Part shown: positions 1 through 8,392 of the stretch, piece after piece
How the letters are laid out: each line of letters begins with the position of its first letter
Position numbering within the stretch: position 1 is the stretch's first letter
Source: JAEDES01 sp964470055
GTDB taxonomy: Bacteria > Bacillota_I > Bacilli_A > RF39 > UBA660
Assembly: GCA_964470055.1 (NCBI GenBank)
Contig: CAYXZZ010000007.1
Location: 1 to 32,781 of the forward strand
Reading direction: 5' to 3'
DNA: 32,781 bases
Notes under the pieces: model-generated
The model's input: the letters and a program-made list of their open reading frames with translations, nothing else
What the model was told of the DNA's origin: nothing
The model's database searches: none
Program-made: the position numbers and the translations under genes

Positions 1-1
1 T

Positions 2-97
2 CCAATTCATTATGGAAGTATTGTTGGTGATAAATCCCTTGGAATAACTTTCAAAAATAATATTAATGAAGGAATAGAAGTAGAAATACTTATTTAG
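2..97 (+). CDS. C-terminal end of an MBL-fold metallo-hydrolase (partial)
   Basis: An open frame enters from the left edge and stops at TAG 95-97. It encodes about 31 residues beginning PIHYGSIVGDKS. A terminal P-x-HYG-[ST]-IVG motif followed by a short acidic tail is typical of the UlaG/YtkL-like branch of small MBL-fold hydrolases, where this His-containing strand closes the domain. The stop lies 11 nt before the thrS start and overlaps its Shine-Dalgarno sequence, so the two genes are probably cotranscribed. Only the tail is visible; the family call rests on this motif alone. Confidence 0.5.
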   Translation, partial: PIHYGSIVGDKSLGITFKNNINEGIEVEILI

Positions 98-108
98 GAG
101 GAAATAAA

Positions 109-1872
109 ATGATAAATATTAAAGAAAATGAACATTTAAGTATAATGAACCACTCTTGTGCACACTTACTTGCCCAAGCAGTAAAACATATCTACCCAAA
201 AGCCTTATTCTGGGTAGGACCAGTAATTGAAGAAGGATTCTATTATGACATCGATTTAGGTGATGAAACACTAACAGATGAAGCCCTAGAAAAAATTGAA
301 CACGAAATGAAGAAAATTGCGAAAGACGGAAAAAGAATCGTTCGTGAAGAAATCTCAAAACAAGATGCTTTAGAAAAATTTAAAGATGATCCATACAAAA
401 TCGACTTAATCGAAAGAATGGATGAAGAAGAAACAACAATTAGTTGCTACACTCAAGGGGACTTTACTGATCTTTGCCGCGGACCACACTTAGAATCAGT
501 TAAAGAATTAAAACATTTTAAACTTATTAAATTTAGTGGTGCTTATTGGAAAGGTGACGCTAAAAACAAAATGCTTCAACGTATCTATGGAATTTGTTTT
601 GAAAACGAAGAAGATTTAGCCGCTCATTTAAAAGAACTTGAAGAAGCCAAAGAAAGAGACCATCGAAAAATTGGTAAAGAACAAGAACTATACATGAATC
701 ATGAACTTGTTGGGGCAGGAATGCCTTTATGGTTACCAAATGGAGCAATTATCAGAAAACAACTAGAAAATTACATCTATGAAAAAGAACAAAAATTAGG
801 ATATGATCATGTTTATACTCCATGTGTTGGAACAGTTGACTTATATAAAACTTCAGGTCATTGGGATCACTACAAAGAAAATATGTTCCCAATGATGAAA
901 GTTGATGAAGAAGAGTTTGTTTTACGTCCAATGAACTGTCCACATCATATGTTAATATTCAAAAATAAAATGCATTCATATCGTGATCTACCAGTACGTA
1001 TTGGAGAATTTGCTACAGACTTCCGTTATGAAGCAAGTGGGGCAGTTAAAGGTTTAGAACGCGTTAGATGTATGTGTCAAAATGATGCCCATCTATTTGT
1101 AACTCCAGAACAAATTGGAGAAGAATTTAAAAAAGTTGTTAACCTAATTTTAGATGTATATCATGATTTTGGTTTAGAAAACTACAAATTCCGTTTATCA
1201 TTAAGAGATCCAGAAGATAAAGAAAAATACTTTGATGATGACGAAATGTGGAATGCCGCAGAGGCAAAACTAAGAGAAGTATTAAACGAATTAGGCGTTG
1301 AATATTTTGAGGCAGTCGGTGAGGCAGCATTCTATGGACCAAAATTAGACGTTGAAGTAAAACCAGCCGTTGGACCAGAAGTAACGCTATCAACATGTCA
1401 ATTAGACTTCTTACTACCAAGAAGATTTGAATTATCATACATTAATAGTAAAGGTGAAAAAGAAATTCCAGTAGTTCTTCATAGAGCAATCTTTGGAACA
1501 TTCGATAGATTCACAGCCTTCATTATTGAAGAAACAAAAGGTCGTTTCCCAACATGGTTATCTCCAGTACAAGTTAAAGTAATTCCAGTAAATGCTGAAT
1601 TCCAAGGTGACTATGGCAAAGAGATCAAAGATTATTTAGCAGAAAATGGTATTCGTGTTGACTTAGATGACCGTAATGAAAAATTAGGATATCGTCTTCG
1701 TGAGGCTCAAACACAAAAAGTTCCATATACTCTAATACTAGGAGATGCTGAAAAAGAAAATCAAACAATTTCTTATCGTCTACATGGAGAAAAAGAAACT
1801 ACAACTCTTCCAAAAGAAGAATTCCTAAAAATGTTAAAAGAAGAAATTGATACAAAATCATTAAGAAAGTAG
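109..1872 (+). CDS. thrS: Threonyl-tRNA synthetase without the TGS domain
   Basis: Class II synthetase that charges tRNA-Thr in the cytoplasm. The 587 residues begin almost directly in the editing domain: HSCAH (H15, H19) and the later DLCRGPH supply the usual His/His/Cys/His editing residues. The catalytic core follows, with RPMNCPHH, FRYEASGAVKGLERVR (motif 2), NDAHLF and VLHRAIFGTFDRF (motif 3). The Cys, His and His of the zinc site are all present. The anticodon-binding domain (from about VQVKVIPV) closes the protein. The family is usually about 640 aa; the missing 55-60 residues are the N-terminal TGS domain. The same frame is closed upstream by stops, so this is not a start error. AGGAGG lies 7 nt before ATG. 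The 11-nt gap to the upstream gene leaves no room for a T-box leader there. Confidence 0.96.
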   Translation: MINIKENEHLSIMNHSCAHLLAQAVKHIYPKALFWVGPVIEEGFYYDIDLGDETLTDEALEKIEHEMKKIAKDGKRIVREEISKQDALEKFKDDPYKIDLIERMDEEETTISCYTQGDFTDLCRGPHLESVKELKHFKLIKFSGAYWKGDAKNKMLQRIYGICFENEEDLAAHLKELEEAKERDHRKIGKEQELYMNHELVGAGMPLWLPNGAIIRKQLENYIYEKEQKLGYDHVYTPCVGTVDLYKTSGHWDHYKENMFPMMKVDEEEFVLRPMNCPHHMLIFKNKMHSYRDLPVRIGEFATDFRYEASGAVKGLERVRCMCQNDAHLFVTPEQIGEEFKKVVNLILDVYHDFGLENYKFRLSLRDPEDKEKYFDDDEMWNAAEAKLREVLNELGVEYFEAVGEAAFYGPKLDVEVKPAVGPEVTLSTCQLDFLLPRRFELSYINSKGEKEIPVVLHRAIFGTFDRFTAFIIEETKGRFPTWLSPVQVKVIPVNAEFQGDYGKEIKDYLAENGIRVDLDDRNEKLGYRLREAQTQKVPYTLILGDAEKENQTISYRLHGEKETTTLPKEEFLKMLKEEIDTKSLRK

Positions 1873-1889
1873 TAATGCTTTCTTTTTTT
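1863..1889 (+). terminator. Rho-independent terminator of thrS
   Basis: The stem AAGAAAG / CTTTCTT has an 8-nt loop and is followed by a T-run. It overlaps the thrS stop codon. Confidence 0.75.
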
Positions 1890-1900
1890 CTTGATTAAAA

Positions 1901-1916
1901 TATGGTAGACTAAAAT
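1901..1916 (+). promoter_or_regulatory. Probable extended -10 promoter for the TPR gene
   Basis: TATGGTAGACT (TG-n-TAGACT), overlapping TAAAAT at 1911-1916, stands 18-23 nt before the ATG of the TPR gene and just after the thrS terminator. No good -35 is seen. The form matches other TATGnTATAAT sites in this window. Confidence 0.45.
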
Positions 1917-1933
1917 AAAATTGAGGTGTAATA

Positions 1934-3490
1934 ATGAGCAAAAGCAATAGTCTAAAGAGAAGACAACAAAAATTAGCCCAAATCAGGAATCTAATTAACG
2001 AAAATAATTTTAAAAGAGCCATGTATGAAATCGTCAATTACGTTGCCACTTATCCTGATGATATGCTCGGACATTACTTATATGGAAAAATTTTATTAAG
2101 AAAAAACTCTCTTCAGCCTGCTAGACGTGAGTTCTATTTAGTTGCCGAACATCAAGATGAAAACGAAGTCAAAGCCCTTATGAACATCGCAACGATTGCT
2201 GTACTTGAAGGTGATCCAGAAGAAGCAATTCGTATCTATAAAAAAGTAATTGAAGATAGTGAATATACAGATATTTATGCAATCAATGTTTTAGCACATC
2301 TTCTTCGTCACGAAAAACGTTATGAAGAGGCTTTAGATATTTTAAGTAAAAATGATTCCTGTGAACCAGAACTTGAAAAAGAGCGTGTTAAAAACTTGTC
2401 TTTACTAGGAAGAGTAGAAGAAGCCTTAGAAGTATTAGAGCTTTTAACGCCAGAAACCAGAAATGAAGAAAGAGAAATGTCTTTAAATAAAGGACGAATT
2501 GCTAAAGCCAAAGATGAATATGATTGCGCTAAATTTTATTATGAAGATGCTAAAGAAGGGTTAGATAAAGATGAAATTTATTATAAGACTGTTTATGAAG
2601 AGGCTAAATTAGCCTTAGCCTATGAACATTACGAAGAAGCATTATATTATTGTGATGAACTAACCAAGGCAGGTAAAACTTTTGGTGGAGAAGTATTCTT
2701 ATTTTCAGGACAAGCACATCAAGCACTATCAGACTTTAAAGCCGCATATGTCAATTATTTAAAGGCAGCACAGCTTGCCGAAGATCGTGATGTTCGTGCT
2801 ACTGCATACTATTCAGTAGGAAGTATTGATTTTGCTAGAGGCTCTTTATCTCTTGCCGAGACATCGTTCAAAAGAAGTATCGCTAACGCAAGAGAAGCAT
2901 CACAAATGACTTATACAAAATTAATTGGAGTATTACTCCGTCAAGAAAAGTATGATGAAGTCATGAAGTTTTTAAATCGTCTCAACCGTACTCATCCAGA
3001 AATGGTTGTTGATGGGCCACTTGATTATGTCCGAATGCTTGTTGACAAACGAACCGGTAAGCACCTTCCACCACGCGACCAATGTTCATATGCTGAACGT
3101 CAAATTATTAAATATCAAGAACAAGAAGCCATTGCTCACATTAAATCTCATCATTGTGGGACAACTAAAACAAGAGGTAACTTCTCACCAAACATTGATA
3201 TAGATACTTTATATTATGATATAAGAAGCAGCCTAATTGATGACAATCTTGTTAATGAAGAGGCTATGGACATTTATGAAATAGATTATCACAATGCAGG
3301 TTATGATTTAGAAAACAATCTTGTTCATCGTGTCCGTGTCGTTGTTTTCCCACATACAAGAAATATTCTTACTATGTATCCAGGCAATCGCGCGACAATA
3401 CCTCGTAAAGGCGACTTTAAAAAAGCCCAAGCCCGTCAGAAAGCAAAAGTAAAGGAAAGTAAACAAAATTCTAATAAATCTTCTGAGTAA
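1934..3490 (+). CDS. Cytoplasmic tetratricopeptide-repeat protein
   Basis: A 518-aa protein with no signal peptide or membrane segment. Residues about 15-370 form a run of degenerate TPR helix pairs, with repeated patterns such as ALMNIATIAVLEGDPEEAIRIY, YEEALDIL and EHYEEALYYCDEL, spaced at roughly 34 residues. The region after about 390 is not TPR. It has a mixed segment (DIDTLYYDIRSSLIDD, NLVHRVRVVVFPHTRNI) and ends in a very basic tail (KKAQARQKAKVKES) that could contact nucleic acid or membrane. The TPR part should be a protein-interaction scaffold; the partner is not evident. GAGGTG precedes ATG. It is transcribed alone, between the thrS terminator and its own terminator. Function unknown. 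Confidence 0.8.
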   Translation: MSKSNSLKRRQQKLAQIRNLINENNFKRAMYEIVNYVATYPDDMLGHYLYGKILLRKNSLQPARREFYLVAEHQDENEVKALMNIATIAVLEGDPEEAIRIYKKVIEDSEYTDIYAINVLAHLLRHEKRYEEALDILSKNDSCEPELEKERVKNLSLLGRVEEALEVLELLTPETRNEEREMSLNKGRIAKAKDEYDCAKFYYEDAKEGLDKDEIYYKTVYEEAKLALAYEHYEEALYYCDELTKAGKTFGGEVFLFSGQAHQALSDFKAAYVNYLKAAQLAEDRDVRATAYYSVGSIDFARGSLSLAETSFKRSIANAREASQMTYTKLIGVLLRQEKYDEVMKFLNRLNRTHPEMVVDGPLDYVRMLVDKRTGKHLPPRDQCSYAERQIIKYQEQEAIAHIKSHHCGTTKTRGNFSPNIDIDTLYYDIRSSLIDDNLVNEEAMDIYEIDYHNAGYDLENNLVHRVRVVVFPHTRNILTMYPGNRATIPRKGDFKKAQARQKAKVKESKQNSNKSSE

Positions 3491-3499
3491 AAAAATTCA

Positions 3500-3529
3500 A
3501 TAAGTCAATAACTTTTGACTTATTTTTTT
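3500..3529 (+). terminator. Rho-independent terminator after the TPR gene
   Basis: ATAAGTCAA / TTGACTTAT is a perfect 9-bp stem with a 6-nt loop, followed by a T-run. Confidence 0.9.
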
Positions 3530-3570
3530 GTCAACACCTGTAAAGTTGTGAATATTTTTTATTTTCAATA

Positions 3571-3599
3571 TTTACTTTTTTCTTCTATTTATGTAATAT
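3571..3599 (+). promoter_or_regulatory. Promoter of the mraZ operon
   Basis: TTTACT (3571-3576), a 17-nt spacer, then TAATAT (3594-3599). Initiation would fall around 3606, immediately before the MraZ boxes. Confidence 0.6.
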
Positions 3600-3610
3600 T
3601 ATAGTTAAGT

Positions 3611-3640
3611 AGTGGTTGATAGTGGTGAAAAGTGGGGGAT
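3611..3640 (+). promoter_or_regulatory. MraZ-binding boxes: three 10-bp direct repeats
   Basis: Three head-to-tail copies, AGTGGTTGAT, AGTGGTGAAA and AGTGGGGGAT, start at 3611, 3621 and 3631 with an exact 10-bp period. MraZ of E. coli and of Mycoplasma gallisepticum binds direct GTGG/TGGG-type repeats with this one-turn spacing upstream of its own gene. Here the boxes lie between the -10 and the mraZ start, and the third one also serves as the G-rich ribosome binding site. MraZ binding should therefore block early transcription. Confidence 0.85.
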
Positions 3641-3644
3641 ATTT

Positions 3645-4082
3645 ATGTTTATGGGTGAATATCATCATACCATTGATGAAAAAGGAAGATTAATTATTCC
3701 TTCTAAGTTTCGCGAGGAATTAGGAGAGAAATTTATTATTACAAGGGGAATTGAAAATTGCCTTTTTGTCTATTCTCTTGAATCATGGAACGGTATTACT
3801 AATAAACTTGAAAGCCTCCCATTTACCAAAAAAGATGCTAGACAATTTGTCCGCTTCTTTCTATCTGGAGCCACTACAGCAGAATTCGATAAGCAGGGCC
3901 GTGTCAATATTACCTCCCCATTAATAACCTATGCCAATCTACAAAAAGACTGCGTAGTAATTGGTACAGGAGACCGGTTAGAGATATGGTCTGAAGATGA
4001 TTGGAATGCTTTCTTTGATTCTGCAGCAAGCAACATGTCAGATATAGCCGAAAATTTATTTAACGAGAGCGTGAACTTATGA
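3645..4082 (+). CDS. mraZ: Transcriptional regulator MraZ
   Basis: DNA-binding autoregulator of the division and cell wall operon, built from two SpoVT/AbrB-like (MraZ) halves that assemble into a ring. From ATG 3645 it is 145 aa, the normal family length. It opens with MFMGEYHHTIDEKGRL, the family signature, and repeats the DxKGR element as EFDKQGRVNI in the second half. The longer reading frame starting at 3612 would add 11 residues encoded by the MraZ boxes themselves, so it is rejected. The third box supplies the GGGGGAT ribosome binding site. It overlaps rsmH by 4 nt (ATGA), which implies translational coupling. Confidence 0.95.
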   Translation: MFMGEYHHTIDEKGRLIIPSKFREELGEKFIITRGIENCLFVYSLESWNGITNKLESLPFTKKDARQFVRFFLSGATTAEFDKQGRVNITSPLITYANLQKDCVVIGTGDRLEIWSEDDWNAFFDSAASNMSDIAENLFNESVNL

Positions 4083-5011
4083 AAGAAAAACATATAAGTG
4101 TATTACTTGAAGAATCTATTTCTTCCCTTAATTTAAAAGAAAATAGTGTTATTGTAGATTGCACTTTAGGCTATGGAGGACACAGTAGTAACATCTTGGC
4201 TAGAATAAAAAAGGGGTTTTTATTCGCCTTTGACCAAGATAGTGAAGCAATTCGGCATAGTACTGACCGTTTATCTGCGGTTGGTACTAACTTCACTATC
4301 ATAAAAAGCAACTTTGTTTATTTAAAAGAAAAATTAAATAAACTTGGAGTTGAAAAAGTTGATGGAATACTGTTTGACCTAGGAGTATCATCTCCACAAT
4401 TAGATGATGCCGAAAGAGGCTTCTCATACCATGAGGATGCTCGCCTTGACATGAGAATGGACAAAGATAATCCAATATCTGCTTATGAAGTAGTAAACAA
4501 TTATACAAAAGAAGAATTATCACGTATATTTTATAAATATGGTGAAGATAAATTCTCAAATAACATTGCTAAAAAAATAGTGGAGTATCGTGCTACAAAA
4601 CCAATCGAAACAACCTTGGAACTAGTTGAAGTAATTAAAACAGCCGTTCCGATGAAATTTAGAATTGATAAGCATCCGGCTCGTCAAATATTTCAAGCAA
4701 TCCGTATTGAAGTAAATAAAGAACTTGATGTTATTGAGCCTGCTTTAGAACAAGCCCTATCAATGCTAAGAGTTGGTGGAAGAGTAGCCGTAATTACTTT
4801 TCATTCATTAGAAGATAGATTAGTAAAAAACTTTTTTAAAGAAAAATGTGCTATAGATGAACATCTAAAAGGACTTCCTAATATTCCTGAAGAATATTTA
4901 CCAGACTTTAGTTTAGTAGTAAACAAAGCCATAAGTCCAAGTGAAGAAGAATTAAAAAATAATCCGAGAGCAAGAAGCGCCAAACTTCGCGTTATTGAAA
5001 GAATAAAATAA
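4079..5011 (+). CDS. rsmH: 16S rRNA m4C1402 methyltransferase
   Basis: RsmH (MraW) uses S-adenosylmethionine to methylate N4 of C1402 in the ribosomal P site. The 310 aa match the family length. Visible features are HISVLLEESI at the N terminus, the SAM-binding loop DCTLGYGGHS near residue 30 with FAFDQD on the next strand, DGILFDLGVSSPQLD, the ERGFSYHEDARLDMRMD block and the C-terminal VITFHSLEDRLVK and NPRARSAKLRVIER motifs. Its start codon overlaps the mraZ stop. It is second in the mraZ operon, the usual place in Firmicutes. Confidence 0.97.
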   Translation: MKEKHISVLLEESISSLNLKENSVIVDCTLGYGGHSSNILARIKKGFLFAFDQDSEAIRHSTDRLSAVGTNFTIIKSNFVYLKEKLNKLGVEKVDGILFDLGVSSPQLDDAERGFSYHEDARLDMRMDKDNPISAYEVVNNYTKEELSRIFYKYGEDKFSNNIAKKIVEYRATKPIETTLELVEVIKTAVPMKFRIDKHPARQIFQAIRIEVNKELDVIEPALEQALSMLRVGGRVAVITFHSLEDRLVKNFFKEKCAIDEHLKGLPNIPEEYLPDFSLVVNKAISPSEEELKNNPRARSAKLRVIERIK

Positions 5012-5038
5012 ATAAAAAAATAGAAAGAGGGTGATACA

Positions 5039-5335
5039 GTGAGAAAAGTAAAGAAACGACTTAAAATGTCGAAGTTTGAACGATTATTATATACCTTAGC
5101 ACTTTTCTTACTAGTTATCTCCCCAGTTTCAATAGTTTTTTCAAAAGCAACACTTTCTAAAATAAACTTTGAAGTTGAAAAACAAAAAAAGGAAATTGCT
5201 AAGCAAGAAAAAACTAATGAAAGTATAGCTATGACAATTGATGAATTAGCCTCCCTTACAAAAATTCAAGAAGTTGCAGAAGAGCAAGGATTGAGTTATA
5301 ATAATGATAATATAAAGACTGTAACTGAAGACTAG
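5039..5335 (+). CDS. ftsL: Cell division protein FtsL
   Basis: Small bitopic protein of the divisome that works with DivIC/FtsB and DivIB/FtsQ to activate the septal synthase. The 98 aa contain a basic cytoplasmic N terminus (KKRLKMSK), one membrane helix at about 16-34 (LLYTLALFLLVISPVSIVF) and an extracellular coiled coil (about 36-75) rich in Lys and Glu. FtsL has little sequence conservation, so the call rests on size, topology and its place between rsmH and pbpB. It starts at GTG with AGAGGGTG ahead of it; ATG at codon 10 is a possible alternative. Its stop overlaps the ribosome binding site of the next gene. Confidence 0.85.
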   Translation: MRKVKKRLKMSKFERLLYTLALFLLVISPVSIVFSKATLSKINFEVEKQKKEIAKQEKTNESIAMTIDELASLTKIQEVAEEQGLSYNNDNIKTVTED

Positions 5336-5348
5336 GAAGTGGTTCAAA

Positions 5349-7496
5349 TTGAAGAAAAAGAAGAAGAGAAACAACATACAATATTCATTTTTTATTGTAG
5401 GAGCGGCTCTTCTTCTTTTTGTTGTTATGATTTTAAGAGTTGCCCAACTAGCCTTATCAGAAGAAATAGATGGCATCAATCTTCAAGCCCTTGCTAGTAA
5501 AAGAACAACTAAAACAGAAACAATCCAAGCCAAGCGTGGAACAATATATTCATCAGATGGTGACATTCTCGCAGAAAATGTTTCTTCATACAAACTAATC
5601 GCTTATTTAGATGAATCACGTACTACCAATGAAAATAATCCGCAACATGTAGTTGATAAAGAAGCAACCGCTAAAGCCTTGGCCCCAATCCTTGGTATTG
5701 AAGAAGAAACTATTCTTAAATATCTAAGTAAAGAAAACGTCTATCAAACAGAGTTTGGTTCTAAAGGAAAAGGCCTAACTGAACTTGTCAAAAATCAAAT
5801 TGAAGCCTTAAATCTTCCGGGATTAGATTTTATTGAAAGTTATAAGCGTTACTATCCAAAAGGACAATTTGCCTCATATACAATTGGTTATGCCAAAACA
5901 TCCCAAGAAGATGAAAATACTATTGTTGGTGAAATGGGCATTGAAAAGCAATTTGATTCAATCTTAAAAGGAACAGATGGTTCAATCACTTATCAAAAAG
6001 ACTTAAAAGGTTATCAAATAGCCGGAACTCCAGTTGTACAAACTGATGCAGTTCAAGGAAAAGATATCTATTTAACTTTAGATAGTAGCATCCAATTCTT
6101 TGTTGAACAAGCCTTAAATAACGCTGATACATCTTATGACTTTGAGTGGTTTACATTTACCATAGCCGATGCTAAAACAGGTGCCATTCTTGCAACCGCA
6201 AACTCCCCATCATTTGATCCTAATATAAGAAACATCACAAACTATCTAGATCTTTTAGTCTCATCTCCATATGAACCGGGTTCAACTATGAAAACATATA
6301 CGTATATGACGGCTATGGAAAATGGAGTCTATAACGGTAGTGAAACTTATCTATCTGGAACTTATACCACAACTGATGGTACTAAAATTGGAGACTGGGA
6401 CCGTGCAGGTTGGGGAACAATAACCTTCGATAGAGGTTATGCAATGAGTAGTAACGTGGCTATTATCAATATTATTAATCGCCATATGAACAGTCTCATG
6501 TTAAGACAATATTATCGTAAATTAGGTTTTGGTAAGCAAACGGGGATTGACTTACCTAATGAATCAACCGGTGTAATAAACTTTAAATATGAAACAGAAA
6601 TCTTTAACGCTGGATTCGGTCAAGGTATCACCACAACACCAATTCAAAATATTCAAGCCATGACAGCCTTAACTAATGATGGAATGTTATTAAAACCATA
6701 TATCGTAGAAAAAATAGTCGATCCAGAAACTGGAGAAGTTGAAGTAGAAAACACTAGAAAAGAAAAGGACCGTGTCGCATCAACTGAAACAGTTCAAAAA
6801 ATGCTTCAACTAATGGATGAAGCCATTAACGGTACTGGTGTTCCAGCCTCATCATTTGCTATTGAAAGTGGGGAACTAATCGGAAAAACTGGTACGGCTC
6901 AAATTGCTAATGAAAATGGTAGTGGTTACTTAACTGGAAAATCAGATGTAATTACTTCGTTTTCTGGAATATATCCAAAAAGCGATCCTCAAATAATAAT
7001 TTACGCTTCAGTAAAAAGACCTGCTAACGGTAGTCAAAAGCCATTATCAAATGCAGTTAAAGAAGTAGTCGAAAACATCTCAAAATATTATGGTAATGAT
7101 GACAGTAACACTTCTTCAATTGAAGTAATTGATTATGAAGTACCAAGTCTTGTCAATAAAAAAGTTGAATCAGTAAAAACAACTTTAGAAGCCGCTGAAA
7201 TACCGTATCAAATTATTGGTTCCGGAGATAAAGTTATAAAACAGACCCCCTCAAAAGGAACAACTATTACTAATAAAGATACTATTTATTTAATTACTAA
7301 TGATCAAAACTTAACTGTTCCTGATGTAACTGGTCTATCATCGAAGGTAGCCAAAGATTTATTAGAAAAATTAGGTATAGAAGTAACATTAGATGGAGTA
7401 GGATATGTTACTAGCCAATCAATTCCAAAAGATACCAAGATAGTTGATAATATGAAAATAACTTTAACACTTCAACCAAAGTTCACAGCAGAATAA
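5349..7496 (+). CDS. pbpB: Class B penicillin-binding protein 2 (FtsI/PbpB type) with two PASTA domains
   Basis: Septal transpeptidase that cross-links peptidoglycan outside the membrane. The 715 aa comprise a very basic cytoplasmic start, one membrane helix at about 12-32, a PBP dimerisation domain (RGTIYSSDGDILAENVSSYK onward), the transpeptidase domain and two C-terminal PASTA domains (about 595-650 and 655-712). The catalytic motifs are intact: S312-T-M-K315 in YEPGSTMK, S367-S-N369, and K513-T-G. The start is TTG at 5349, with AGGAAGTGG overlapping the ftsL stop; no in-frame ATG fits. Its position directly after ftsL matches Bacillus pbpB. A second class B PBP lies at 22747. Confidence 0.93.
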   Translation: MKKKKKRNNIQYSFFIVGAALLLFVVMILRVAQLALSEEIDGINLQALASKRTTKTETIQAKRGTIYSSDGDILAENVSSYKLIAYLDESRTTNENNPQHVVDKEATAKALAPILGIEEETILKYLSKENVYQTEFGSKGKGLTELVKNQIEALNLPGLDFIESYKRYYPKGQFASYTIGYAKTSQEDENTIVGEMGIEKQFDSILKGTDGSITYQKDLKGYQIAGTPVVQTDAVQGKDIYLTLDSSIQFFVEQALNNADTSYDFEWFTFTIADAKTGAILATANSPSFDPNIRNITNYLDLLVSSPYEPGSTMKTYTYMTAMENGVYNGSETYLSGTYTTTDGTKIGDWDRAGWGTITFDRGYAMSSNVAIINIINRHMNSLMLRQYYRKLGFGKQTGIDLPNESTGVINFKYETEIFNAGFGQGITTTPIQNIQAMTALTNDGMLLKPYIVEKIVDPETGEVEVENTRKEKDRVASTETVQKMLQLMDEAINGTGVPASSFAIESGELIGKTGTAQIANENGSGYLTGKSDVITSFSGIYPKSDPQIIIYASVKRPANGSQKPLSNAVKEVVENISKYYGNDDSNTSSIEVIDYEVPSLVNKKVESVKTTLEAAEIPYQIIGSGDKVIKQTPSKGTTITNKDTIYLITNDQNLTVPDVTGLSSKVAKDLLEKLGIEVTLDGVGYVTSQSIPKDTKIVDNMKITLTLQPKFTAE

Positions 7497-7510
7497 GGAA
7501 GAAATAGTCT

Positions 7511-8392
7511 ATGAAAGAAAAATATTTAACTATACTAGAAATTATTATAATTTTTGCTTTAATGATTGGTGCTATCTTCTTTAAATTTCTTCCTGAATAT
7601 AAAGAGTCTAAAGGAAGTTCTGATACCTATATTGATACAGAATCATACCAAGATATCATTGAGCTTACAGTTAATAATAAAACTAACTTTGCTCTTGTTA
7701 TTACTGATAACACTATTACAAACATCATCTTTTTGAACCAACAGTCAACCTGCTTATATAATCAAAATATTGAAAATACAACCATTACTGAGGGAACAAA
7801 AGAAATAGTCGAACTATTAATTGAAAACAATTATTTAAAACAACTATCCACTATCAATCTTACCACTTACAAAAATAAATCACTTTCATCTGTAAAAACT
7901 GCCTTAGAACAAGCAATCAATAACCTAGGTCTAGAAATAACAATTGCAACCTCTGAAAAAACAATTACTCAAAAAGCCAGTGAACTAAATGTAAGTGGCA
8001 ATGATGAAGAAGAATTACTAAAACAAATAGAATTATATTCTAAGGACATCGTAAGAAAAGTAACTAACGATGTTTCACAATCAACTACTCAAAATACTAA
8101 AACTGAACAACTAGACGAGACACTTTCTAGAGAATATGCCGATAACGTCTATAAAAAAATAGAAGTATATATGCGAACTAACAACATTACCAACCAAGAA
8201 ATTACCAATATGACTTTAGCCATTACTTTAATACCAGCCAATAAAGAAGGAACCATTTTCCCAGATGATACAAGTTGGTATTACATCCAAGATGGCAAAG
8301 TTTATGCTTATATTAGTATAACTGAAAATAATCAAAATTATAGTTACTGCTATCAAGCATCAATCGATGAGTATAAGAAAGGACAATGTTAA
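7511..8392 (+). CDS. Single-pass membrane protein, unknown, in the mraZ operon
   Basis: A 293-aa protein not recognised with confidence. It has a short cytoplasmic tail (MKEKYLT), one membrane helix at about 8-26 (ILEIIIIFALMIGAIFF) and a large Asn/Thr-rich outer domain. The outer part has two sections: a beta-rich section (about 45-125), then a mixed alpha/beta section with a long helix (KASELNVSGNDEEELLKQIELY). The region around 45-190 loosely recalls the middle domain of RsgI-type anti-sigma proteins (short strands, then a helix ending in a 'NNYL' turn), but no anti-sigma segment is seen before the helix. It starts 14 nt after pbpB, and its stop abuts the next gene. Topology and position also resemble DivIB/FtsQ, but no POTRA domain can be claimed. 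Confidence 0.7.
   Translation: MKEKYLTILEIIIIFALMIGAIFFKFLPEYKESKGSSDTYIDTESYQDIIELTVNNKTNFALVITDNTITNIIFLNQQSTCLYNQNIENTTITEGTKEIVELLIENNYLKQLSTINLTTYKNKSLSSVKTALEQAINNLGLEITIATSEKTITQKASELNVSGNDEEELLKQIELYSKDIVRKVTNDVSQSTTQNTKTEQLDETLSREYADNVYKKIEVYMRTNNITNQEITNMTLAITLIPANKEGTIFPDDTSWYYIQDGKVYAYISITENNQNYSYCYQASIDEYKKGQC

Noticed and set aside
1..108. T-box leader ahead of thrS
   Set aside because: The stretch codes for the tail of the preceding gene up to 97. No T-box sequence or antiterminator fits in the remaining 11 nt.
1139..1438. Minus-strand open frames opposite thrS and other genes
   Set aside because: They are mirror frames of strongly coding + strand genes, without ribosome binding sites or recognisable protein features.
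3612..3644. Longer mraZ reading frame with 11 extra N-terminal residues
   Set aside because: These codons are the MraZ boxes and ribosome binding site. MraZ proteins begin at the MFMGEYHH motif encoded from 3645.
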